A DNA stretch of 30,173 bases, from NCBI GenBank assembly GCA_028818385.1, contig JAPPNY010000040.1:1-30173 (forward strand). Reading direction: 5' to 3'. The notes under the pieces were generated by a model, which saw only the letters and a list, made by a program, of their open reading frames with translations, was not told the origin of the DNA and searched no databases. The position numbers were made by a program, and so were the translations under genes. The DNA is from Spirochaetaceae bacterium. GTDB lineage: Bacteria; Spirochaetota; Spirochaetia; SZUA-6; Bin103. Within the stretch, counting starts at the first letter, position 1, and every line of letters starts with the position of its first letter. Below, in pieces: positions 7,346 through 15,246 of the stretch.

Positions 7346-8630
7346 GGATGGTACGATTCCGGCGTTGAAGAAACGGGTCGACTTGGCGTACGGCCGCAAC
7401 GGGCTTGCCATTGAGGTGCCGGCCTCCGCGCAGGTGGTGCTGCCCCGTCACGTGGACGGCGTGGACGACGAGGCGGCGGCGATCGACGCTGCGCTGGAAG
7501 CGCCCACCGGTTCGCCGCCCCTGGCCGAGCTGGCGGCGGGCAAGCGCCGGGTGGTGGTTACCCACTCGGACATCACGCGCGCCACGCCCAACGACCGCAT
7601 CCTGCCGGTGCTGCTGCGGGCGCTGGAAGCCGCCGGGGTGGCGCGCGGCGACATCACCCTGATCAACGCCCTGGGCACGCACCGCCCGCAGACGGAGGCG
7701 GAGCTGCGGCAGATGCTCGGCGACGGGGTCGTCGACCATTATCGCTGCCGGCAGCACGACGCCTGGGACGACGCGGAGCTGGTCGCCGCCGGTACCACCA
7801 GCCGCGGCAACGCCATCCGCCTGAACCGCACGGTGATGGAGGCCGACCTGGTGATCTTCACCGGCTTCATCGAGCCGCACTTCTTCGCCGGCTTCTCCGG
7901 CGGCCCGAAGGGCGCCCTGCCCGCGCTGGCCGGCAGCGAGAGCGTGCTCACCAACCACGGCTACGCCATGATCGGCGACCCGCGCGCCACTTGGGGGATC
8001 ACCGACGGCAACCCGATCTGGGAGGAGGTGCGGGAGGCGGCGGCGCTCATCGAGCCGCTGTTCCTGCTCAACGTCACCCTCAACACGGAGGGCCGGATCA
8101 CCGGCGTGTTCGCCGGCGACGTGGTGGCCGCCCACCGGCGCGGCTGCGACTTCGTGCGCGGGAGCGCCATGGTGGCGGTGGACGAGCCGTTCGACGCGGT
8201 GGTCACCACCAACAGCGGCTACCCGCTCGACCAGAACCTGTACCAGACCGTGAAGGGCATGCAGGCGGCACGCGGCATCGTCCGCGCAGGAGGCGCCATC
8301 ATCATGGCGGCCGAGTGCTCGGACGGGCTGCCCGGCCACGGCCGCTACGCCGAGCTTCTGGCGGAGGCCGGCTCGCCGGACGCGATCCTGGAGATGTTGC
8401 GGCAACCCGGCTTCTCCGCTCACGACCAGTGGCAGGTGCAGATCCAGGCACAGATCCAGCGCCACGCCGACGTCTACGTCTACAGCGACGGCCTCAGCGA
8501 CGAGGAGATCCGCGCCGCGCTGCTCACCCCTACCCGCAACATCGAGTCCACCCTGGCCGAACTCGCTCCCGAGCGGCTCTGCGTGCTCCCGCAGGGCCCC
8601 CTCACCATCGCCTACCTCGACACCGGCTGA
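7341..8630 (+). CDS. larA: LarA-family nickel-pincer 2-hydroxyacid racemase/epimerase
   Basis: A 429-residue homologue of lactate racemase LarA (DUF2088), which inverts the carbinol carbon of 2-hydroxyacids using a nickel-pincer nucleotide covalently bound to lysine. All key residues align with Lactobacillus plantarum LarA at a constant offset of about six: THSDITR (Asp77, Arg80), His114 (GTHRP), His180, Lys190 in SGGPKG (the cofactor lysine) and His206 (TNHGY). The ATG at 7341 is chosen. A TTG at 7365 gives a more family-like start and sits 7 nt after a -10-like TACGAT (7352-7357), so the true protein may be 421 residues. No larB, larC or larE is in the window; the cofactor must come from elsewhere. 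The substrate could be lactate, malate or another hydroxyacid. Confidence 0.87.
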   Translation: MPDGTIPALKKRVDLAYGRNGLAIEVPASAQVVLPRHVDGVDDEAAAIDAALEAPTGSPPLAELAAGKRRVVVTHSDITRATPNDRILPVLLRALEAAGVARGDITLINALGTHRPQTEAELRQMLGDGVVDHYRCRQHDAWDDAELVAAGTTSRGNAIRLNRTVMEADLVIFTGFIEPHFFAGFSGGPKGALPALAGSESVLTNHGYAMIGDPRATWGITDGNPIWEEVREAAALIEPLFLLNVTLNTEGRITGVFAGDVVAAHRRGCDFVRGSAMVAVDEPFDAVVTTNSGYPLDQNLYQTVKGMQAARGIVRAGGAIIMAAECSDGLPGHGRYAELLAEAGSPDAILEMLRQPGFSAHDQWQVQIQAQIQRHADVYVYSDGLSDEEIRAALLTPTRNIESTLAELAPERLCVLPQGPLTIAYLDTG

Positions 8631-8741
8631 CCGTTTCAAGGCGTCACTTCGCTGTCCTCACCGGCCTTTCCGGAACCGGCAACTCGAATCTGCTCGCGGA
8701 ACGCTTGACCTCTGCGGGTATGCCGACGCGATGATGGGAGG

Positions 8742-9845
8742 ATGAGAACAACCAGTCTGACCCGGCGGCGTGTTCTGGCGGGCGCGGTGTTGCTCGCTCT
8801 CCTCGTCTTCGGCATGCCGGCTGCCGCCGAGCAGTCGCTGACCGTGGTGTCCTTCGGCGGGTCGTACGCGCGTGCGAGCCAGCAGGCGTATCACGAGCCG
8901 TTCACGGCCGCCACCGGGATCGAGGTGAAGCTGGAGGACTACAACGGCGGGCTCGCCCAGATCCGCGCGCAGGTGGAGACCGGCAACGTGTACTGGGACG
9001 TGGTCGATCTGAACGTGGCCGACGCCGTACTGGGCTGTGACGAGGGTCTGCTGGAGTTCATCACCGTCGAGGACCTGCCGCCGGCGGCGGACGGCACCCC
9101 TGCGGAGGAGGACTTCGTCACGGGGACGCTCACCGACTGCGGGTTGGGGACCATCTTCTTCTCCTCCATCTACGCATACCATCCGCAACACTTCCCGGAC
9201 GCCCAGCCGGCAACGATCGAGGACTTCTTCGACCTGGACCGCTTCCCGGGGCGCCGCGGCATGCGGCGCGTGCCGAGCGACAACCTGGAGATGGCGCTGC
9301 TGGCCGACGGCGTGCCGCTGGAGGAGGTGTACGCCACGCTCGACACGCCGGAGGGCGTGGATCGGGCGTTCCGGAAGCTCGACACGATCAAGGACCACAT
9401 CGTGTGGTGGGAAGCCGGCGCGCAGCCGCCGCAGATGCTGGCCGACGGCGAGGTGGTGATGAGCACCGCCTACAACGGGCGCATCTTCAACGCGCAGGTG
9501 CGGGAGGACCAGCCGTTCGTGATCGTCTGGGACGGCCAGATCCTGGACAACAGCCAGCTCGTCATCGTCGCGGGCGCCCCCAACCTGGAGGAGGCGCGCC
9601 GGTTCATCGCCTTCGCGGGCAAGCCGGAGTCGATGGCTGGGGTGAGCCGCTACATCTCCTACGGACCGGTGCGCCGCTCCGGCACCGCGCTGGTCACCGA
9701 GCACGAGGAGACGGGAGTGGACATGGCGCCGCACATGCCGACGACGCCCGCCAACATGGAGCGCGCGCTGCACCACGACTGGCGCTGGTGGAGCGACCGC
9801 GGCGACGAGATGAACGAACGCTTCAGCGGCTGGCTGGCGCGCTGA
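8742..9845 (+). CDS. Extracellular solute-binding protein, spermidine/putrescine (PotD-like) type
   Basis: A 367-residue periplasmic binding protein of an ABC importer. The N-terminus has TRRRVLAG before a hydrophobic stretch ending in MPAAAEQ, a signal peptide with a twin-arginine flavour. The mature part starts LTVVSFGGSYARASQQAYHEPF, typical of PotD-like proteins for polyamines and related ligands. MSTAYNGRIF and the tryptophan-rich VWWEAG are also family-like. No permease or ATPase gene follows: the next gene is convergent 36 bp away, so this binding protein is orphaned here. GGGAGG directly abuts the ATG (8736-8741), an unusually short ribosome-site spacing, so the exact start is slightly uncertain. 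Confidence 0.88.
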   Translation: MRTTSLTRRRVLAGAVLLALLVFGMPAAAEQSLTVVSFGGSYARASQQAYHEPFTAATGIEVKLEDYNGGLAQIRAQVETGNVYWDVVDLNVADAVLGCDEGLLEFITVEDLPPAADGTPAEEDFVTGTLTDCGLGTIFFSSIYAYHPQHFPDAQPATIEDFFDLDRFPGRRGMRRVPSDNLEMALLADGVPLEEVYATLDTPEGVDRAFRKLDTIKDHIVWWEAGAQPPQMLADGEVVMSTAYNGRIFNAQVREDQPFVIVWDGQILDNSQLVIVAGAPNLEEARRFIAFAGKPESMAGVSRYISYGPVRRSGTALVTEHEETGVDMAPHMPTTPANMERALHHDWRWWSDRGDEMNERFSGWLAR

Positions 9846-9881
9846 GCAGGTGCCCTGCGGCCGGGCGCGGCGCGCGGCGGC

Positions 9882-10700
9882 TCAGCGATCGGGGAAGGGG
9901 CGGAACATGTCCAGTTGCGCTGCCGTCATGCGGGCGCGCGTGGCATCGGTCAGATACGGCGGCTCATCCATGGTGGCGATGTTCTGGGACATCATGAAAT
10001 AGGGGCCGTACCCGACGTGCAGGGTCTTGCGGACCTGCGCGGAGCGATTGGTCAAGCCGCCGTGGCGGAGCGCTTCGGTGAAGAAGATGGCGTCGCCGGC
10101 CTTGACCTCGAGGCCGACCACTCCGGGCTCGATGTCCGGGTCCCTGCTCTCGTAAGGGCATTCGAAGTTGCCCTTGTGGGTGCCGGGGACGACGCAGAAC
10201 GCTCCCTGTTCACGGCTGACGTCGTGCAGGAAATACACCATGCGCACCATCATGCAGTCGATGCCGTTCCGGTTGACGTCGTAGCGGTATTTCGCGGAGC
10301 GCGTGCCACCGTGGTTGCCGGTCTGGTTGCCGCTATAGCGGATACGGATCTCCGAATTGTTGATCGTGGGGCGGCCCCGTATCACCGAGCACACGCAGTC
10401 CATGGTCGGCGGATGCCCGATGAGCAGATCGAAGGCGGGATCGGCGTTCCAGAAGTCCTCGATGATCACCGTGTCTCCCTCCTCCCGGGAGCCGTGGGCG
10501 TGATACCCCAGGTCCGGATCCTGGTGATATTCGTACCCCCGCGAGCTGAGCTTGCGCGGCGGGGCGGCGATACGCGCCACGGCGTGCTCCTCCAGGGAGT
10601 CGACCGCCTCCGCCAGGCGTGCCACCTGCGCCGCGCTCAGCATGCCCTCGATGACCAGAAAACCCTGCCGGTCGAACTCGTAGCGCTGGATTTCGTTCAC
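9882..10700 (-). CDS. Phytanoyl-CoA dioxygenase (PhyH) family protein with HxG metal motif
   Basis: A 272-residue member of the PhyH branch of Fe(II)/2-oxoglutarate oxygenases. GAFCVVPGTHKGNFECP and KAGDAIFFTEALRHGG are strong family signatures. The distal iron ligand would be His213 and the 2-oxoglutarate arginine Arg224, near RKTLHVGYG. At the proximal site, where HxD is expected, the sequence reads His130-Gly-Gly, so the carboxylate ligand appears to be missing. Start is GTG at 10698-10700, supported by AGGAG about 5 nt upstream. It is the last gene of a minus-strand run with the GGDEF gene (18 bp upstream) and the dehydrogenase. Substrate unknown; many such proteins act on small polar metabolites. 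Confidence 0.87.
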   Translation of the reverse strand: MNEIQRYEFDRQGFLVIEGMLSAAQVARLAEAVDSLEEHAVARIAAPPRKLSSRGYEYHQDPDLGYHAHGSREEGDTVIIEDFWNADPAFDLLIGHPPTMDCVCSVIRGRPTINNSEIRIRYSGNQTGNHGGTRSAKYRYDVNRNGIDCMMVRMVYFLHDVSREQGAFCVVPGTHKGNFECPYESRDPDIEPGVVGLEVKAGDAIFFTEALRHGGLTNRSAQVRKTLHVGYGPYFMMSQNIATMDEPPYLTDATRARMTAAQLDMFRPFPDR

Positions 10701-10718
10701 GTCAGCTCCTTTCCTCCA

Positions 10719-11273
10719 TCATGACGGAGAGTCATCCCGTACGGCATCGCCGCCGGCGCGCTTGGCGGCATACATGGCGCGATCGGCGTCGGCGATCAGC
10801 CGATGGGGGTCGCGGGCGCCAGCGGGCGCAACGGCCAGACCGATACTGGCAGTCATGCACACCGACCCCGCCGGGGTAACGACCGGCCGCTCCCGTAGGC
10901 CGGCGGCGATGGCGGCGGCCGCCCGCGCCGCGCCGCGCGCGGCGCCCGTTCCGGCGATGATCACCACGAATTCGTCGCCGCCGTAGCGGCCGACCGGGTC
11001 ATAGGGCCGGACCACAGCGCGCATGCGCGCGGCCGCCTCGCACAGCACCGCGTCGCCGGCGGCATGGCCCTGGCGGTCGTTGATCCGCTTGAAGCGGTCA
11101 AGGTCGATGAACAGCACGGCCACGCGGCTGCGTTCCCGCCGGGCGCGCGCAAGCTCCCCGTGCAGCAGCTCCACGACGGCGCGCCGGTTCCACGCCCGCG
11201 TCAGCGGGTCCAGCCGCGCCAGACGGCGCGCTTCGGCCAGCTCGGCGCGCAGGCGCTCCAGCTCGCCGGCCAT
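10719..11273 (-). CDS. Minimal GGDEF diguanylate cyclase
   Basis: A 184-residue protein that is almost only a GGDEF domain, synthesising cyclic di-GMP from two GTP. Residues 1-20 are a short heptad-like helix rich in Glu, Leu and Arg; then come LDPLTRAWNRR, FIDLDRFKRINDRQGHAAGD and YGGDEF. The inhibitory I-site Arg-Pro-Tyr-Asp lies exactly five residues before GGDEF, so product feedback should be intact. The C-terminal ADRAMYAAKRAGGD is standard. No sensor or membrane segment is present, so control must come from expression or a partner. It starts 13 bp after the dehydrogenase stop and precedes the PhyH gene. Confidence 0.92.
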   Translation of the reverse strand: MAGELERLRAELAEARRLARLDPLTRAWNRRAVVELLHGELARARRERSRVAVLFIDLDRFKRINDRQGHAAGDAVLCEAAARMRAVVRPYDPVGRYGGDEFVVIIAGTGAARGAARAAAAIAAGLRERPVVTPAGSVCMTASIGLAVAPAGARDPHRLIADADRAMYAAKRAGGDAVRDDSPS

Positions 11274-11286
11274 GCGCGCTGCCCGC

Positions 11287-12351
11287 TCAGCCGGCCAGTC
11301 GCTCGGTCACCCGCTTCGCGAACTGCGCGCTCGATAGCGCGCCGCCGATGTCCGGCGTCCCGGCACCGCCGGCCAGCGCCCGCTCGCAGGCGGCGCGCAT
11401 GCGCTCGGCCGGCTCGGCGTGCCCGAGCCACTCGATCATCATGGCCGCGCTCAGGATCGCGGCCGCGGGATTGGCGATCCCCTTGCCGGCGATGTCCGGC
11501 GCCGAGCCGTGCACGGGCTCGAACATCGACGGGGCGCCGCGGTCGGGACGGATGTTGGCGCTCGGCGCCATGCCCAGGCCGCCGACCACCATCGCCGCCA
11601 GGTCCGACAGGATGTCCCCGAACAGGTTGGAGGAGACGATCACGTCGAAGTCCCGCGGCCGGCGCACCAGGTCCATCGCCGCAGCGTCGACGTACAGCCG
11701 GTCGGTGCGCACGGCCGGGTATTCGGGGATGAGCTCCTCCAGCACCTCCTCCCAGAGCACGAAGCTGTACTTCTGGGCGTTGGACTTGGTCACCATCGTG
11801 AGGTGCTGGCGCCGGCCGCGCGCCTGCTCCAGCGCAAAGCGCAGGATGCGGGTTACGCCTGCGCGGGTGTGGATGGCCGACTGCACGGCGATCTCGTCCG
11901 GCTCCCCGCGGCGGAAGCGCCCGCCCTGGTTGACGTACTCCCCCTCGGAGTTCTCGCGCACCACCAGCAGGTCGATCGCCCGCGGCTCCATGCCGGCGAG
12001 GGGGCTTTGTACCCCGTCCAGCAGCAACGCCGGCCGCAGGCAGGCGTACTGGTCGAACGCCTGGCGGATCCGCACCGGCGGCTCCAGCGAGACCGGATCC
12101 GGCATCTGGCCCGGTGCCCCCACCGCGCCGAGGTAGATGGCGTCGAATCCTCGGAGCTGCTCGATGTAGTCCGGCGGGGTGGGCGAGCCGTGCTCCAGGT
12201 AGTAGTCGACCCCCCACGGAAACTCCGTGCAGTCGAGCTCGATCTGGCCGTCAATGGCCTGATTCAGCACGTCGAAGGCCAGCGGCGTGACCTCCCGGCC
12301 GATGCCGTCGCCGGGGTACACGGCGATTCGGTAGCTTGGTTTCTGACTCAT
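11287..12351 (-). CDS. Beta-decarboxylating dehydrogenase (tartrate/D-malate/isopropylmalate type)
   Basis: A 354-residue NAD-dependent oxidative decarboxylase of the isocitrate/isopropylmalate family. Visible motifs are the start YPGDGIGREVTP, the substrate loop FDQYACLRPA, RENSEGEYVNQGGR, TKSNAQKYSF and the metal site SNLFGDILSD, followed by GLGMAPSANI and EPVHGSAPDIAGKGIANP. The EGEYVNQGGRF segment and FDQYACLRP resemble tartrate dehydrogenase/D-malate dehydrogenase (TtuC, DmlA) more than LeuB, and no leu genes are near. The frame is open upstream to 12756, but that lies over trkA; the ATG at 12351 gives the conserved N-terminus and sits just behind a perfect -10 box. First gene of the dehydrogenase-GGDEF-PhyH operon. 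Confidence 0.9.
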   Translation of the reverse strand: MSQKPSYRIAVYPGDGIGREVTPLAFDVLNQAIDGQIELDCTEFPWGVDYYLEHGSPTPPDYIEQLRGFDAIYLGAVGAPGQMPDPVSLEPPVRIRQAFDQYACLRPALLLDGVQSPLAGMEPRAIDLLVVRENSEGEYVNQGGRFRRGEPDEIAVQSAIHTRAGVTRILRFALEQARGRRQHLTMVTKSNAQKYSFVLWEEVLEELIPEYPAVRTDRLYVDAAAMDLVRRPRDFDVIVSSNLFGDILSDLAAMVVGGLGMAPSANIRPDRGAPSMFEPVHGSAPDIAGKGIANPAAAILSAAMMIEWLGHAEPAERMRAACERALAGGAGTPDIGGALSSAQFAKRVTERLAG

Positions 12352-12360
12352 ATGCCGCCG

Positions 12361-12368
12361 ATTATAAA
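12361..12368. promoter_or_regulatory. Overlapping divergent -10 boxes for the dehydrogenase operon and trkA
   Basis: On the minus strand 12361-12366 reads TATAAT, a perfect sigma-70 -10, and the dehydrogenase ATG (12351) follows after 9 nt, predicting a leaderless or near-leaderless mRNA. On the plus strand 12363-12368 reads TATAAA, placing a start near 12375 with about a 23-nt leader for trkA (12398). The two boxes share the palindrome TTATAA. The -35 regions are weak in both directions. The whole intergenic space is 46 bp, so one site probably serves both units. Confidence 0.55.
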
Positions 12369-12397
12369 GCCCTCCCGTCGGTGGTAGCATCCGGACG

Positions 12398-13795
12398 ATG
12401 CCGCGGAAGATCGTCGTGGTCGGGGCCGGCAGCACCGGCTTCCAACTCGCCAGGCAGCTCATCGCAGACAACCAGGACGTCACCCTGGTCGAGCGCAACG
12501 CCGATACGGCCAAGTACGCGCTCAACCACCTGGACTGCATGGTCATCACCGGAGCCGGCAACGACCTGCGCCTGCTCCGCCGGGCGGGGATCCAGGACGC
12601 GGAATTCTTCATCGCCCTGACCGACTCGGACGAGTTCAACATGGTGGCCTGCGGGCTGGCGTCGCGCGAGTTCTCCGTCCCCTTCAAGATCGCGCGCGTC
12701 CGCAACCAGCAGTACCACGCCCGCTCGCACCTGTTCGACGGGTCGATGCTGGACATCGACTACATCGTCAATCCCGAGATCGAGGCGGGGCGCGCCATCG
12801 TGCAGACCGTCGAGCACGGCGCCACCAGCGAGGTCGTGACCCTCGGGGACACCGACATCGAGATGCGCGTGCTGCCGATCATGGGCGACTCCGCCTTCTG
12901 CAACCGCACCATCGCGCAGGCGCGCGCCGAGCTGCCGCTGGAGTTCCTGGTGTGCGGGCTGCTGCGCGGCGAACGGTTCTACCTGCCGCGCGGCGACACG
13001 CGGGTCCGCGAGGGGGACGAGCTGTACCTCAGCGCCTCCGAAGAGGTCCTGGACCAGCTCTTCGACCGCGCCGGCCGGCCGAAGCTGCGGATGCGCCAGG
13101 TCATCCTGGTCGGCGGCGGACGCGTCGGCAGCTTCGTCGCCGAGTCTCTGATCGAAAGCCGCGAGCGCGGAGGGCGGCTGCGGTTGCTGCGCGCCTTCGC
13201 GCGCAGGCGGCGGCTGAAGATCATCGAGAGCGACACGGCCCGAAGCAAGGCCCTGGCGGACCGCTTTCCGGGCGCGATCGTGATCAACAGCGACATCTCC
13301 GACGAGGGATTCTTCGAGGAGGAATCCCTCAAGGACCATGACCTGATCATCACCACCACCGCCAACCAGGAGCTCAACATCCTGGCGGCGATCTACGCCA
13401 AGACCTACGGCATCAAGCGCTCGATCGCGCTGGTGAACCGGTACAACTACCTGACGCTGGCCAACCGCCTGGGCGTGGACGTGATCATCAGTCCCAAGAA
13501 CAGCGTGGTCAGCGCCGTGCTCAGGATCGTCCGCCGGGGGAGGGTGCGCAGCGTCGCCAGCCTGTTCGGCGGTCAGGCGGAGGTGATCGAAAGCACCGTC
13601 GAGGATGCGTCCCGCATGGCCGGCCGGCGGATCCAGGAACTGAGCCTGCCGGAAGAGTCGCTGATCGTCTCCGTGCGCCGCGACGGCGAGACCCTGCTGC
13701 CGCGCGGCGACCTGGTCGTGCAGGACGCCGACCGGCTGACCATCATCGCCCGCACCGACGCGATCGGCCGGGTGGAAGAGCTCTTCGATTCTTGA
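12398..13795 (+). CDS. trkA: Trk potassium transport system, peripheral NAD-binding subunit TrkA
   Basis: A 465-residue cytoplasmic regulator that gates the TrkH potassium channel by nucleotide binding. It has the tandem layout RCK_N-RCK_C-RCK_N-RCK_C. The first Rossmann motif is GAGSTG at residues 9-14 with Glu near 32 (LVERN), and the first TrkA_C domain covers about 140-220. The second Rossmann motif is GGGRVG near residue 240, and the second TrkA_C domain ends at LTIIARTDAIGRVEELF. A basic insert (about residues 260-275, RLLRAFARRRR) lies in the second RCK_N domain. The stop TGA overlaps the TTG start of trkH by four bases (TTGA), so the subunits are translationally coupled. Confidence 0.95.
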   Translation: MPRKIVVVGAGSTGFQLARQLIADNQDVTLVERNADTAKYALNHLDCMVITGAGNDLRLLRRAGIQDAEFFIALTDSDEFNMVACGLASREFSVPFKIARVRNQQYHARSHLFDGSMLDIDYIVNPEIEAGRAIVQTVEHGATSEVVTLGDTDIEMRVLPIMGDSAFCNRTIAQARAELPLEFLVCGLLRGERFYLPRGDTRVREGDELYLSASEEVLDQLFDRAGRPKLRMRQVILVGGGRVGSFVAESLIESRERGGRLRLLRAFARRRRLKIIESDTARSKALADRFPGAIVINSDISDEGFFEEESLKDHDLIITTTANQELNILAAIYAKTYGIKRSIALVNRYNYLTLANRLGVDVIISPKNSVVSAVLRIVRRGRVRSVASLFGGQAEVIESTVEDASRMAGRRIQELSLPEESLIVSVRRDGETLLPRGDLVVQDADRLTIIARTDAIGRVEELFDS

Positions 13796-15243
13796 ACGTC
13801 CGCTCCATCCTCAAGACGGTCGCGGCGCTGCAGCTCGTGATCGTCGGCTGCATGGCCGGCTGTGCGCTGCTCGCGCTGGCGCTCGGCGAGCCCGAGCAGG
13901 TCGCCGCCTTCCTGGTGCCGGCCGCGTTCGTCGGGCTGCTCTCGGCGACCGTGCTGGCAGGCCTCCGGCACGTGGCACGGGAAGTGCTGCTGACACGCGA
14001 GGGGTTCCTGTTCGTGACGCTGAGCTGGATCAGCGTGTCGCTGTCGGGGTCGCTGCCGTTCGTGCTCTCCGGCGCGATCCCGGACTACGCCGACGCCTTC
14101 TTCGAGGCGATGTCCGGCTTCACCACCACCGGCGCGACGATCCTGACCGACATCGAGGCGCTGCCGCGCTCCATCCTGTTCTGGCGCTCGCTGATGCAAT
14201 GGCTCGGCGGCATGGGAATCGTCGTCCTCACCGTCGCGATCCTGCCGCGCATGGGGATCGGCGGGCTGAAGGTTCTGCGCAGCGAGGCGCCGGGTCCGAC
14301 CGTCGACAAGCTCACGCCGCGCATCGCCCAGACGGCCAAGATCCTGTGGCTGTTGTACCTGGGCATGTCCGCCCTGGAGGTGGCGCTGCTGATGGTGGCG
14401 GGCATGCCGCCGCTGGACGCCGTGATGCACACCTTCAGCACGGTCGCGATCGGCGGGTTCTCGCCCCGCAACGACAGCATCGGCAGCTTCCAGTCCGGGT
14501 GGGTCGACCTCGTGGTCATCGTCTTCATGCTGGCCGCCGGGGTGAACTTCTCCCTGTACTTCCGGCTCGGGCGCGGCGGACTGCGCGTGCTGGTGTCCAA
14601 CGTGGAGTTCCGCGTCTACCTGGCGATCGCCGCTGTCGCCGTCCTGGTCGTGACGCTGACCCTGTACGGGAGCGTCTACGACTCGGTCATCGACAGCCTG
14701 CGGTACGGCGCCTTCCAGGTGGTCTCCATCCTGACCACCACCGGGTTTACCACCGCCGACTACAGCCGCTGGCCGGAGTTCGGCAAGGCCGTGCTGATGG
14801 CGCTGATGTTCGTGGGCGGCTGTGCCGGATCCACCGCCGGCGGCATCAAGGTGGTGCGCATCATCACCCTCTTCAAGCTGGCGGCCAACGAGATGCGCTA
14901 CCTCATCCACCCCCGCGGCGTGTTCCCGACGCGGGTGACCGCGCGCCCGCTGAAGAAGGACATCATCCATCCGATCGTCACCTTCTTCTTTCTGTACATC
15001 GCGATCCTGATCGTCACCATGCTGGTGGTCGCGGCGGCCGGCACCGACCTGCTGTCGTCGTTCTCGACAGCGCTCTCCACCGTCGGCAACATCGGCCCCG
15101 GGTTCGGGGCGATCGGCCCGGCTGAACACTACGGCCACTACCCGGCGGGCGTGAAGCTGTTCCTCTGCCTGGCCATGCTCACCGGCCGGCTGGAGCTCTA
15201 CAGCGTGGTGGTGCTGCTCACGCCCGCGTTCTGGCGGAAGTAG
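13792..15243 (+). CDS. trkH: Trk potassium transport system, membrane channel subunit TrkH
   Basis: A 483-residue inner-membrane potassium translocating subunit of the SKT superfamily. The four pore-loop filter segments are visible: [28 protein letters not shown] and [12 protein letters not shown], each with the filter glycine. Alternating hydrophobic segments fit about 10 membrane helices; the [10 protein letters not shown] and RLELY motifs are family hallmarks. Length matches TrkH/KtrB proteins. The start is the rare TTG at 13792, overlapping the trkA stop; no nearby ATG gives the first helix, and the mature sequence begins [14 protein letters not shown]. It is convergent with the methyltransferase gene, only 3 bp away. 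Confidence 0.95.
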   Translation: MNVRSILKTVAALQLVIVGCMAGCALLALALGEPEQVAAFLVPAAFVGLLSATVLAGLRHVAREVLLTREGFLFVTLSWISVSLSGSLPFVLSGAIPDYADAFFEAMSGFTTTGATILTDIEALPRSILFWRSLMQWLGGMGIVVLTVAILPRMGIGGLKVLRSEAPGPTVDKLTPRIAQTAKILWLLYLGMSALEVALLMVAGMPPLDAVMHTFSTVAIGGFSPRNDSIGSFQSGWVDLVVIVFMLAAGVNFSLYFRLGRGGLRVLVSNVEFRVYLAIAAVAVLVVTLTLYGSVYDSVIDSLRYGAFQVVSILTTTGFTTADYSRWPEFGKAVLMALMFVGGCAGSTAGGIKVVRIITLFKLAANEMRYLIHPRGVFPTRVTARPLKKDIIHPIVTFFFLYIAILIVTMLVVAAAGTDLLSSFSTALSTVGNIGPGFGAIGPAEHYGHYPAGVKLFLCLAMLTGRLELYSVVVLLTPAFWRK

Positions 15244-15246
15244 GCG

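Noticed and set aside
5620..7368. A 582-codon plus-strand open frame opposite CotH
   Set aside because: Shadow of the CotH gene, which has signal peptide, kinase motifs and a lamin-tail domain.
7227..8639. A 470-codon minus-strand open frame opposite LarA
   Set aside because: The plus strand has the full set of LarA catalytic residues; the antisense product has none of any family.
9846..9881. GC-rich gap between convergent genes considered as a terminator
   Set aside because: It could fold, but there is no U-tract in either direction.
11287..12351. Naming the dehydrogenase leuB
   Set aside because: The substrate-loop motifs resemble tartrate/D-malate dehydrogenases more closely and no leucine-biosynthesis genes are adjacent.
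13573..15138. A 521-codon minus-strand open frame opposite trkA/trkH
   Set aside because: Histidine-, glutamine- and aspartate-rich low-complexity translation; the plus strand carries clear TrkA and TrkH motifs.
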